35,343 bases of DNA, taken from positions 1-35,343 of the forward strand of contig JAJTCI010000010.1 of assembly GCA_021323155.1 (NCBI GenBank). Direction: 5' to 3'. The DNA is from Chitinophagaceae bacterium (GTDB lineage: Bacteria > Bacteroidota > Bacteroidia > Chitinophagales > Chitinophagaceae). The notes under the pieces are model-generated. The model searched no databases. It had not been told where the DNA came from and saw nothing but the letters and a program-made list of their open reading frames with translations. A program made the translations under genes and the position numbers. Of the stretch, positions 28,756-35,343 are shown piece after piece. Position 1 is the stretch's first letter. Each line of letters starts with the position of its first letter.

Positions 28756-29102
28756 CAACTGTTACTCTAAAGGTTTAAAAGTCCCGGCAATACCGGAGTT
28801 GATTTTCAAAGGATCATTGGAAAAGAAAAGCGTTGACGGCCGGAACTGGATATGCATCCGGCGGTCATCGCCTTAACGTGGTGTTTTCAACAGGTAAACA
28901 CGGCTATCCCAACAAAGATTGCCGCTGTGATGGGATGCCTTTCGAACAGGAGGACCTATCACTGCCAGTACCGCGTGGTACGGTCTGCTAAAATGCCGAA
29001 AATTTCCCGGTTTACCGCTTAAAAAAGAAGTAAATCACCCATCAAAAAAGGGTATTCCAAAACCAGTTGAATCCCAGGGTTATGATAAGCTCCGGGGTAT
29101 AA
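28756..29102. other. 347-bp intergenic region between adhesin and MATE genes
   Basis: Both flanking genes are on the minus strand. The region holds the MATE terminator at its right end and must contain the adhesin promoter, but no good -33/-7 pair is seen; the minus strand has only weak boxes such as AATCTTTG. A short hairpin GTACC/GGTAC near 28973 has no T run. No gene is seen. Confidence 0.5.
29044..29075 (-). terminator. Rho-independent terminator of the MATE gene
   Basis: On the minus strand GGGATTC pairs with GAATACCC (one bulged A), followed by TTTTTT. It lies about 27 bp after the MATE stop codon. Confidence 0.65.
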
Positions 29103-30509
29103 TCAGATCTTCACTTTTTTCCAGCGTCCCCGCCGGAACAAGATGACACCTGCAATGGATATCGCTGTCTCGGCGGTAACGATGGCTATGAAAACCCCGG
29201 TCGGGCCCATTTCCAGTATCACCGCCAGCCAATAGGCGAGCGGTATCTGGAAGGCCCAGAACCCGAAGAGATTGATCCAGGTTGGGGTGCGACTATCACC
29301 CGCTCCATTAAACGCGTTCATCATCACCATGCCAACGCCGTAGAAGATGTAACCCAGGCTCACGATGCGTAATGCCCTGACGCTTACATTGATCACATCC
29401 TCATCTTTGGTCATCAGGCCAACGCAGAATTCGGCACCCACCAAAAAGAATAGCGAAACAAAGGCCATGAACAACGTATTGTATTTCGCCACTTTCCACA
29501 CGGAACGCTCGGCCCTTTCGGGTTGGTTTGCACCCAGGTTTTGCCCGACTAAAGTAGCGGCGGCATTGCTCAGACCCCAGGCCGGCAATATGAAGAAAAC
29601 AATAAGTCTTATCGCTATGGTGTAGCCCGCGATCACATCGTCGCCGTAGCGTGAAATGATCTTTATCAGCACCATCCAGCTGGCCGAAGCGATGAGGAAT
29701 TGTAAGGTGGCGGTAGACGCGACATTGATGAGCGATTTCAGTATGTTCCAGGCGGGCAAAAAATGTTGCCTTTTCATACGGATAATTCCCCTGTTATTAA
29801 GTAAGTGATAAACCTGGTATATCACACCGACACCTCTTCCTATTAATGTGGCGACGGCAGACCCTTCAAGACCTAACTCGGGGAAGCCTGCCCATCCATT
29901 GATCAATAAAGGGTTTAATATGATATTGAAAATATTGGCGATCCATAAGCTCTTCATTGCGATCGCGGCATTACCTGCGCCACGAAAAACCCCGTTGATC
30001 ATGAATAGCAGCATGATCACAACGCTGCTGGAAAGGAGTATCCGTGTGTACCCCGTCCCTTTCGTCACCACTTCTTCACTCCCGCCCATTATTGCAAGGA
30101 TTTCCCCGGCGTATATCGCACCTAGCACGCTGATGATCACCGTTATGCCTAACGCCAGCATGATCGCCTGCGCTCCTGAACGGGATGCTTCTTCATGATT
30201 TTTTTCTCCCACACGCCTTGCCACCATTGCTGTTGCGGCCATGCTAAGGCCAATTGCAATAGAATAAACAATGGTGATCACCGATTCTGCCAGGCCAACC
30301 GTAGAAGTAGCATAAGTGCCTAGTTTGCTCACAAAGAAAGTATCTACCACGGCGAACACCGATTCCAGGCTCATCTCCAGGATCATGGGGATGGCCAGCA
30401 GTATCACCGCCCTTCGCATGCTGCCCTTTGTAAAATCCTGGTGCTCGCTGGAAAGTGATTGTTTTATGAAAGAGAAAATACCCTGTCTCTTATTCGTATG
30501 TGTGGTCAT
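29103..30509 (-). CDS. MATE family efflux transporter
   Basis: A 468-residue multidrug and toxin extrusion protein that exports cationic compounds by Na+ or H+ antiport across the inner membrane. About twelve hydrophobic helices are visible, in two related halves. The first starts with MRRAVILLAIPMILEMSLESVFAVVDTFFVSKLG, the family's N-terminal signature. The second includes TIAIRLIVFFILPAWGLSNAAATLVGQNLGANQPERAERSV, the repeated half-motif. The C-terminus is basic (FRRGRWKKVKI). A polar cytoplasmic N-terminus of ~30 residues precedes TM1. The gene is intact, of normal length, monocistronic and bounded by its own terminator. Substrates cannot be predicted. Confidence 0.94.
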   Translation of the reverse strand: MTTHTNKRQGIFSFIKQSLSSEHQDFTKGSMRRAVILLAIPMILEMSLESVFAVVDTFFVSKLGTYATSTVGLAESVITIVYSIAIGLSMAATAMVARRVGEKNHEEASRSGAQAIMLALGITVIISVLGAIYAGEILAIMGGSEEVVTKGTGYTRILLSSSVVIMLLFMINGVFRGAGNAAIAMKSLWIANIFNIILNPLLINGWAGFPELGLEGSAVATLIGRGVGVIYQVYHLLNNRGIIRMKRQHFLPAWNILKSLINVASTATLQFLIASASWMVLIKIISRYGDDVIAGYTIAIRLIVFFILPAWGLSNAAATLVGQNLGANQPERAERSVWKVAKYNTLFMAFVSLFFLVGAEFCVGLMTKDEDVINVSVRALRIVSLGYIFYGVGMVMMNAFNGAGDSRTPTWINLFGFWAFQIPLAYWLAVILEMGPTGVFIAIVTAETAISIAGVILFRRGRWKKVKI

Positions 30510-30635
30510 TGATTGTGTTTAAGCCCCGACGGGGAGATTACGAAAGCTGTGAAATTCCTGCGCCGCGCATGGCATTGCAGTGTCGACCGCGGTATCAATC
30601 GCAGCGATAGGTTGTAAATCGGGCTTAAGCGATGT

Positions 30636-30654
30636 ATCTAAGCCCTGCTTAGAT
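30636..30654. repeat. Perfect 8-bp inverted repeat upstream of the MATE gene
   Basis: ATCTAAGC-CCT-GCTTAGAT has perfect 8-bp arms around three bases. It is 127 bp upstream of the MATE start codon and 22 bp from the tRNA terminator. It could be an operator for the MATE gene. The core resembles GCTTAGATAAG at 9704-9714 and the GCATAGATAAA repeats near 9.97 kb. Confidence 0.55.
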
Positions 30655-30676
30655 CTTCATATGCTGTGTATTGAAT

Positions 30677-30720
30677 AAAAAAATCCGCCAATAACAAACA
30701 CTTGTTCATCATATGGCGGA
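30677..30720 (-). terminator. Rho-independent terminator of the tRNA-Asn transcript
   Basis: On the minus strand TCCGCCA (30720-30714) pairs with TGGCGGA (30690-30684), with an inner AACAA/TTGTT stem, followed by seven T. It starts 14 bp after the tRNA 3' end. Confidence 0.82.
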
Positions 30721-30733
30721 CTTTAAAATGTTG

Positions 30734-30807
30734 CTCCTCAGCCCCGACTTGAACGGGGGACCCTCTGATTAACAGTCAGATGCTCTAACCAACTGAGCTA
30801 CTGAGGA
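30734..30807 (-). tRNA. tRNA-Asn (anticodon GTT)
   Basis: 74 nt with a 7-bp acceptor stem (TCCTCAG / CTGAGGA) and discriminator G, as expected for tRNA-Asn. The D arm reads AGCTCAGTTGGTTAGAGC. The anticodon stem is CTGACT...AATCAG region with GTT at 30771-30773, and the T arm is CCCCG-TTCAAGT-CGGGG. CCA is not encoded. It is transcribed with the truncated copy upstream from the promoter at 30914-30943. Confidence 0.96.
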
Positions 30808-30833
30808 GTTTGTTATTCCTTTCTTCCCGGTGG

Positions 30834-30886
30834 CCCTCTGATTAATCCCGCACGTGCGGGACTCTAACCATCTGAGCTACCGAGGA
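30834..30886 (-). pseudogene. Truncated tRNA-Asn copy interrupted by a 16-bp palindrome
   Basis: On the minus strand the first 25 nt match the 5' part of the adjacent tRNA-Asn (acceptor strand and D arm) with two differences, and the last 12 nt (TTAATCAGAGGG) match the 3' side of its anticodon arm exactly. Between them the 10 nt holding the 5' anticodon stem and first anticodon base are replaced by TCCCGCACGTGCGGGA, a perfect palindrome. No T arm or 3' acceptor strand follows. It cannot fold as a normal tRNA. Confidence 0.85.
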
Positions 30887-30913
30887 GTTTCCGAAATGGT
30901 TTTTTCGGGGCAG

Positions 30914-30943
30914 CAAAAATAGGAGATTTTGAATACCTCCCAA
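30914..30943 (-). promoter_or_regulatory. Promoter of the tRNA-Asn region
   Basis: On the minus strand TTG (30943-30941), a 19-nt spacer and TATTTTTG (30921-30914) form a good Bacteroidota housekeeping promoter. Transcription would start near 30908, reading first the truncated tRNA copy and then the intact tRNA-Asn. Confidence 0.68.
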
Positions 30944-31079
30944 CAGGTTTTTTAAAGTTTTTGGCAATGTTCCAGGCCGCGGGGTTTGTGATCTGGTAAA
31001 ATTTGATAATATTAGGAGGGCTTTTGTGCATTTTGGATGAAAGCCTGATCTTATCCCTTTGTAAACTAAACCTACCACT

Positions 31080-32054
31080 ATGAGAAAATTAAATGCGGCC
31101 ATCGCCGCCCTCTTTATTTTCATCGTCCTGTCAGCTTTTTTCAGCGCCAATTTCCATAAAGGGGCGCAGGAGTTAAAGATCACAATGGACGACGGGGACA
31201 CTTATTCATTCCTCGATCTCAATCTTGACTTGTATGACAACATTCACGATAGAGAAAACCCGGATTATTACACGGCCAACCTTTTTTTTGATGCGGATAC
31301 GCTTACCGTTCCGGGATCCGGGGAGCTCGAGCAATTTGCAACCGGGAATAATAATGCGAAAGACCTTATCAGTTACGTTAACAGGATCTCGCTTGGCCGG
31401 GGGCTCGGTTACCGGAATGTTTACGATCGTAAAGGCAGCAGCGATGGGACAATAACCGACCACCGGTATGCCTTCCTGGACAGCGCTGGTTATATTGTTT
31501 GGAACAAGACCGACAATTTCAGCGAATATTATCATTCGCTTTTTAAGTCTCAACTGGCGAGAGGCCTCCTATTCAACGAAGCGTTGGGTATCGTCCACCG
31601 AATGACTCAAAAATACCCGGCGGACTTTAAGAAACGCGTTATCACCGAGATTGACAGCCTTATTGTTTTCACAAAGTCATTGAAGAAGCGGGTGTATTCT
31701 GAAAATAAGGATTTCAAAGTTTACTGGGAGGGGTTTATTTACAGGCGATACTTCGTTGATAAGGTTCCTGCGGCGGAAATTGAATCAGCACTTAAAAAGG
31801 CCAGGAACACGTTGTCGGCCGTTAAACCGTTAAGTGACCATGGTCATAAGGTGACGTTCAATAACTCATTCACTGTGTATTCATCCGCAGGCGTTTTCAT
31901 ACTTGCGTCAGAATCAAATAAAAAAGAGCTGTCATTTAATGGGGCTATCGAACAAGTGAAATACATCAAAGGCAAAGGCTTTGAAATAACCTATACTGAC
32001 AAGAAGCGGAAGTTGCATTCGGTAACCTACACGGCGCAATTGAAAAAAATTTAG
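31080..32054 (+). CDS. Hypothetical exported protein
   Basis: A 324-residue protein with a hydrophobic N-terminus (residues ~5-24, AAIAALFIFIVLSAFFSA) that may be a signal peptide or anchor. The mature part is soluble and mixed alpha/beta. It starts with KITMDDGDTYSFLDLNLDLYDN, has a helical middle (LFNEALGIVHRMTQKYPADFKKRVITEIDSL) and ends with beta strands (GAIEQVKYIKGKGFEITYTDKKRKL). I recognise no family, catalytic motif or repeat. It is a single-gene unit between the tRNA promoter and the convergent hflX gene, whose stop codon is 1 bp away. The start is ATG; an alternative downstream ATG would remove the signal. Confidence 0.8.
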   Translation: MRKLNAAIAALFIFIVLSAFFSANFHKGAQELKITMDDGDTYSFLDLNLDLYDNIHDRENPDYYTANLFFDADTLTVPGSGELEQFATGNNNAKDLISYVNRISLGRGLGYRNVYDRKGSSDGTITDHRYAFLDSAGYIVWNKTDNFSEYYHSLFKSQLARGLLFNEALGIVHRMTQKYPADFKKRVITEIDSLIVFTKSLKKRVYSENKDFKVYWEGFIYRRYFVDKVPAAEIESALKKARNTLSAVKPLSDHGHKVTFNNSFTVYSSAGVFILASESNKKELSFNGAIEQVKYIKGKGFEITYTDKKRKLHSVTYTAQLKKI

Positions 32055-32055
32055 G

Positions 32056-33246
32056 TCAATATAAATGCTCGGACCGGTAAGGGTAACGGATATGATAGAG
32101 GTCGCGCACCTTCTGTAAGATCCTTGTCCTGAGTTCCTCGATGTTCTGCCTTTCAGTAGCGGAGACGAAAATGGAGTTTCCTTCGGTGAGATTGTCCCAC
32201 TTTTCGTGGAGCTCCCGAAGGATCTCCTTTTTTACATCATCGCCCAGCCACTCGTCAAAATTCTTTTCCTCGTACTGGTCTACTTTATTGAAGATGGTGA
32301 GTATGGGCTTTTCAAACGCTTTGATCTCCTGCAAGGTCTTGTTGACTACGCCTATCTGTTCCTCGTGCTGTGGGTGGGAGATATCTACCACGTGTAGCAG
32401 GATGTCTGCTTCGCGAACCTCGTCGAGGGTGCTTTTAAAGCTCTCTACCAGGTGGTGCGGCAATTTGCGGATGAACCCAACCGTATCGCTTAGCAGGAAT
32501 GGTGTGTTTTCAAAAACAACTTTCCGCGTAGTGGTATCGAGCGTTGCGAATAGCTTATTCTCTGCGAACACCTCGCTCTTCGTGAGCAAATTCATCAACG
32601 TACTCTTTCCAACGTTGGTGTAACCTACCAACGCCACCCGGATAAACTCGCCCCTGTCTTTTCGTTGGGTAAAGGCCTGTTTGTCTATTTCTTTCAGGCG
32701 TTTCCGGAGTAGGGTGATTTTTTCACGGATGATACGCCGGTCTGTTTCGATCTCGGTTTCACCAGGACCTCTTGTACCGATACCTCCGCCCAGTCTTTCA
32801 AGGTGACTCCACATACCGCGCAGCCTCGGTAATATATATTGATATTGTGCAAGCTCCACCTGTACTTTGGCCTGCGCGGTGCGGGCTCTTCTTGCAAAAA
32901 TGTCCAGTATCAGGTCGCTGCGATCGATGGTCTTAATGCCTACCGCTTTTTCAATGTTTTGTATCTGTGATCCGCTGAGTTCATCATCAAAAATCAACAG
33001 GTCGATATTGCGGCTGCTGACGTACGTTCGTATCTCTTCGAGCTTTCCTTTTCCTAAGAATGTCCGGCTGTCGGGGTGTGGCAGTTTTTGGGTAAACCTT
33101 TTTACAGTTATGGCACCGGCTGTCTCGGCGAGAAAAGCAAGCTCCTCCAGGTATTCATCCACCTGCTCCTGCGTCTGGTCTTTTTGAACCAGCCCTACCA
33201 GAACCGCCCGTTCTTCCTGCTGAATCCTTTGCTGCTTTTCTATCAA
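32056..33246 (-). CDS. hflX: Ribosome-associated GTPase HflX
   Basis: A 396-residue HflX GTPase, which splits stalled or heat-stressed 70S ribosomes. Residues ~1-130 form the nucleotide-binding N-domain, with LEELAFLAETAGA and SRTFLGKGKLEEI. A coiled region follows, carrying the family signature GGGIGTRGPGETEIETDRR (about 153-171). The G domain has Walker A GYTNVGKST (208-216), switch II SDTVGFIRKLP and NKVD (320-323). The start is TTG at 33246: the frame is closed by a stop two codons upstream, and the N-terminus MIEKQQ fits the family. A TTG start is unusual and may lower expression. It is convergent with the exported protein gene. Confidence 0.94.
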   Translation of the reverse strand: MIEKQQRIQQEERAVLVGLVQKDQTQEQVDEYLEELAFLAETAGAITVKRFTQKLPHPDSRTFLGKGKLEEIRTYVSSRNIDLLIFDDELSGSQIQNIEKAVGIKTIDRSDLILDIFARRARTAQAKVQVELAQYQYILPRLRGMWSHLERLGGGIGTRGPGETEIETDRRIIREKITLLRKRLKEIDKQAFTQRKDRGEFIRVALVGYTNVGKSTLMNLLTKSEVFAENKLFATLDTTTRKVVFENTPFLLSDTVGFIRKLPHHLVESFKSTLDEVREADILLHVVDISHPQHEEQIGVVNKTLQEIKAFEKPILTIFNKVDQYEEKNFDEWLGDDVKKEILRELHEKWDNLTEGNSIFVSATERQNIEELRTRILQKVRDLYHIRYPYRSEHLY

Positions 33247-33289
33247 GTGCTATAGTTTAGTATTGCTATATAAAAGAAAGTGCCATAAA

Positions 33290-33323
33290 AATAAAACCCC
33301 GCCGGTGATTGAGGCAGGGCTTT
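33290..33323 (-). terminator. Rho-independent terminator of the beta-barrel protein gene
   Basis: On the minus strand CCCTGCC pairs with GGCGGGG (one G-T wobble), followed by TTTTATTTTTA. It starts about 18 bp after the stop of the upstream gene and before the hflX start. Confidence 0.68.
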
Positions 33324-33340
33324 ATATTCAATCTGTTTGT

Positions 33341-34072
33341 TTAAAGTCCACTGATGGTTAGCCCGATGGACCAGGGACGTAATTCAGGTCCTACACCTTC
33401 TTTCAATAATGTAGTTATCTGGTATGCGCCATGCAGCGAGAAGATGCCGTATCCTACTCTCGCGGTGGCCGCGATCTTTGTTCCATTAAAGAATTTCTTG
33501 TCTGCCTCTTTCACAATATACTTGCTTCCGTAAAGGCTGGTCTCCGCTTTGTTTTGGAGGTCCTTTCCTTTAGTGAAAGCCTTGAGCATCGTACCCACTT
33601 TTGCACCCAGTGCGAACTTGAATCCGCCATCGGTTGAATTGGGATTGGACGTATATCTTAATTCAACCGGTGCTTCCAGGTAGATCGTGGTTAATTTGTA
33701 TTTGCTGAAATGATCCAGGCTGTCAGCCCTGCGGAAAGGCAATGTTGCCGCCGTAGACTTAAGGTCGATGTTCATTTTATCGAAGAAGATGTTGCTGCTG
33801 CCGATACCCGCCCCGTAAGCTACGCTCAACTTAGGGTTGTTCTGGAAAGGCTTCCCGAACATGAAATAGATATTGAAGTGCCGTGAAAATCCTTTTGTCC
33901 GGATGCTGTCTGGTTTGCCGGACCACCCATCGGCGCCAAACTGTATCAGCATGTGATCGCTGGCTTTGTCGGTGATGCCTACCTTGATATTTTGCGGCGC
34001 GGTAGTGGTATCCTGGGCAAACACGGAAGTGGCTGCGAAAAAGGAGATAAGCAGTGCGAAAATTTGTTTCAT
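33341..34072 (-). CDS. Outer-membrane beta-barrel protein
   Basis: A 243-residue protein with a signal peptide (residues 1-19, ending TSVFA, cleavage before Q). Alternating amphipathic strands follow: FNIYFMFGKPF, LSVAYGAGIGSSNIFF, TTIYLEAPVELRYTS, GGFKFALGAKVGTMLKAF, TKIAATARVGYGIFSLHGAYQI and a last strand LRPWSIGLTISGL. This fits a small 8-stranded barrel of the PorT/OmpW-like outer-membrane beta-barrel class common in Bacteroidota. The specific function is unknown. It is a single-gene unit with its own terminator; its 219-bp upstream region also serves the divergent response regulator gene. Confidence 0.85.
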   Translation of the reverse strand: MKQIFALLISFFAATSVFAQDTTTAPQNIKVGITDKASDHMLIQFGADGWSGKPDSIRTKGFSRHFNIYFMFGKPFQNNPKLSVAYGAGIGSSNIFFDKMNIDLKSTAATLPFRRADSLDHFSKYKLTTIYLEAPVELRYTSNPNSTDGGFKFALGAKVGTMLKAFTKGKDLQNKAETSLYGSKYIVKEADKKFFNGTKIAATARVGYGIFSLHGAYQITTLLKEGVGPELRPWSIGLTISGL

Positions 34073-34291
34073 CCGGAGTCTTTTGTTTTGTTTTGGCCTG
34101 TAGCCTTCTTTTCGCCACCCGGGGGCAGGTCAGGTTAAGGCTGTATTGGTGATCAATGGTGTAAGGAGGCAAAAATAGCTGAATCAAACACTTATTGGGT
34201 TAAAATAAAGTCAAAAAGGGGCAGAGATTTATTTGCAACAGGGCATGGGCGGGGCTATTTTGCGGTTGCAAGCGCTATTCCAATTACATGA

Positions 34292-34699
34292 ATGACCATG
34301 AGTATGGATTCTTTTCTCGACGGCAAGAGCATTTTACTGGTAGAGGATAACACCATCAACCAGATGCTGGTTAAGTATACGCTGTCGGCTTCGGGAGCTA
34401 TGGTAGACATCTGTGATACGGGCTCCAAGGCATTGGAGAAATTGCATCACAAGCGGTATGATTTCATTCTTATGGACATTCACATGCCGGAGTTAGACGG
34501 TTTCCAGACAACCGAGATCATCAGGAATGAACTAAAACTGGATACTCCTATTCTTGCAATGACAGCGCTTTCGATCGGTATTGAAGAAGAAAAATGTTTT
34601 CGTGTAGGTATGAATGGATCCGTTTCCAAACCTTTCACCATTGATATCCTGAATACCGCGCTGGCAAAATGGGTGTATCGACAGCGTTCACCGGAATGA
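34292..34699 (+). CDS. Single-domain response regulator (hybrid-type receiver)
   Basis: A 135-residue protein made only of a receiver domain. The acidic pocket is E18-D19 (LVEDN), the phosphoacceptor is D62 (LMDIHMPELDG), and the switch residues are T91 (AMTA) and K113 (SKPF). The sequence is of the hybrid-kinase receiver subtype (ILLVEDNTINQMLVKYTL), so it may receive phosphate from a hybrid kinase elsewhere. Three in-frame ATGs lie close together (MTMSM); the first is given, but the third (34304) is also possible. There is no output domain and no kinase gene nearby. TATTTTG at ~34256 could be part of a promoter. Confidence 0.9.
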   Translation: MTMSMDSFLDGKSILLVEDNTINQMLVKYTLSASGAMVDICDTGSKALEKLHHKRYDFILMDIHMPELDGFQTTEIIRNELKLDTPILAMTALSIGIEEEKCFRVGMNGSVSKPFTIDILNTALAKWVYRQRSPE

Positions 34700-34760
34700 C
34701 CCGTTTGGCATCCTTAGTAGATAATAGTATATTCAAGCTCCTGACAAGCCCTCCGCAAAA

Positions 34761-35123
34761 ATGAAAATCCTGGTCGCCGAAGATGAAGCCCTGATGCTCG
34801 CCGCCCTGGTGAGAAACCTGGAAACTGACGGGTACGAGGTGATCAGTACCACCGATGGCAGGGAGGCTTTGGAAAAATACCGCACCGAATCACCCGACCT
34901 GATCATCACTGATATACTGATGCCCTATACATCCGGCCTGGAGCTGATTGGTATTGTAAAATCAAACCCGGAAAAGAATATCCCGATCATTGTTCTTTCG
35001 GCCCTTGGCCAGGAAGCAACAGTGCTTGAGGCTTTCAATCTTGGCGCCGATGATTTTATCGCTAAGCCATTCAATCCGGGTGAGCTGAACCTGAGGGTCA
35101 AAAGGCTCCTTAAACGGAAATAG
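34761..35123 (+). CDS. Single-domain response regulator
   Basis: A 120-residue stand-alone receiver domain. E7-D8 (VAEDEALM) and D51 (IITDILMPYTSG) form the phosphorylation site; S80 (VLSALGQ) and K102 (IAKPFNPGEL) are the switch residues, and the C-terminus is basic (RVKRLLKRK). The YTSGLELI and GADDFIAKPFNPGEL motifs are close to OmpR-type receivers, but no DNA-binding domain follows, so signalling is probably by protein contact. It lies 61 bp after the previous receiver gene and 29 bp before a closely similar third one, which suggests tandem duplication. Confidence 0.9.
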   Translation: MKILVAEDEALMLAALVRNLETDGYEVISTTDGREALEKYRTESPDLIITDILMPYTSGLELIGIVKSNPEKNIPIIVLSALGQEATVLEAFNLGADDFIAKPFNPGELNLRVKRLLKRK

Positions 35124-35152
35124 CTTATTTTGCTTTACTGATACCGACGCTC

Positions 35153-35343
35153 ATGAAGATTCTTATCGCGGAAGATGAGCCGCTTATCCTCCAGACCATT
35201 GAATTAAAACTGAAGAAAGAGGGGTACGAGGTGATCGCCTGCGTAGACGGACTTGATGCTTTGCAAAAGATCGACTCCGAAAAGCCAGACCTGATCATTA
35301 CCGATATAATGATGCCATATATGTCCGGGCTTGAAGTAGTTCG
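35153..35343 (+). CDS. Response regulator receiver domain, truncated by the window edge
   Basis: The first 63 codons of a receiver domain: KILIAEDEPLILQTIELKL, then D51 in IITDIMMPYMSG. It aligns without gaps to the preceding 120-residue protein over its whole visible length, so the two are recent paralogues. The 3' end and any output domain lie outside the window. Confidence 0.88.
   Translation, partial: MKILIAEDEPLILQTIELKLKKEGYEVIACVDGLDALQKIDSEKPDLIITDIMMPYMSGLEVV

Noticed and set aside
28971-28985. Hairpin GTACC/GGTAC as terminator or operator
   Set aside because: It is short, lacks a T run on either strand and is not placed near a clear promoter.
30524-30534. CCCCG/CGGGG dyad in the MATE leader
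   Set aside because: The 5-bp arms with a single central base could occur by chance and have no linked signal.
30834-30886. Attachment site of an integrative element at tRNA-Asn
   Set aside because: Integration normally duplicates the tRNA 3' end. Here only the 5' part and anticodon strand are copied, and no integrase gene is nearby.

Overview
The window looks like a chromosomal segment from a Bacteroidota bacterium, most likely family Chitinophagaceae. The evidence is a type IX secretion (T9SS) adhesin with a type B C-terminal sorting domain next to a PorP/SprF gene, Bacteroidota-type RND efflux and PspC genes, promoter-like TAnnTTTG boxes in place of classical -10 boxes, and few Shine-Dalgarno sites. 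This placement comes from recalled family features, not from a database search.

Layout. 1-2.7 kb: paaZ (phenylacetate ring cleavage, minus strand) and a small low-affinity iron permease-like membrane protein. 2.8-8.3 kb: a tripartite efflux operon (lipoprotein adaptor, RND pump, TolC-like channel) whose pump gene is broken near its 5' end by an apparent ~26-nt deletion. 8.5-9.7 kb: a PLP aminotransferase. 9.7-10.3 kb: a non-coding stretch with a terminator, a cluster of short direct and inverted repeats, and a palindromic putative PadR operator. 10.3-13.2 kb: a small helical protein, a PadR regulator and a double-PspC envelope protein, probably one operon. 13.3-15.4 kb: a small lipoprotein, gcvT and an SRPBCC protein. 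15.4-17.8 kb, minus strand: a small membrane protein, an AI-2E family transporter gene also broken by a short frame-changing loss, and a PorP/SprF protein. 17.9-28.8 kb, minus strand: one 10.9-kb gene for a 3629-residue modular surface adhesin. 29.1-30.9 kb, minus strand: a MATE transporter, an intact tRNA-Asn, and a truncated tRNA-Asn copy carrying a perfect 16-bp palindrome where the anticodon stem should be. 31-35.3 kb: an exported protein of unknown function, hflX, an outer-membrane beta-barrel protein, and three single-domain response regulators, the last cut by the window edge.

How the genes work together. The adhesin and PorP/SprF form a recognisable T9SS substrate and outer-membrane partner pair. 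The efflux genes would form one envelope-spanning pump if the middle gene were intact. The PadR-PspC operon is probably autoregulated and envelope-stress related. The most unusual observations are the two independent short frame-breaking losses in transport genes, the palindrome-bearing tRNA-Asn remnant directly behind a strong promoter, and a stretch of about 1,786 residues without lysine in the adhesin.
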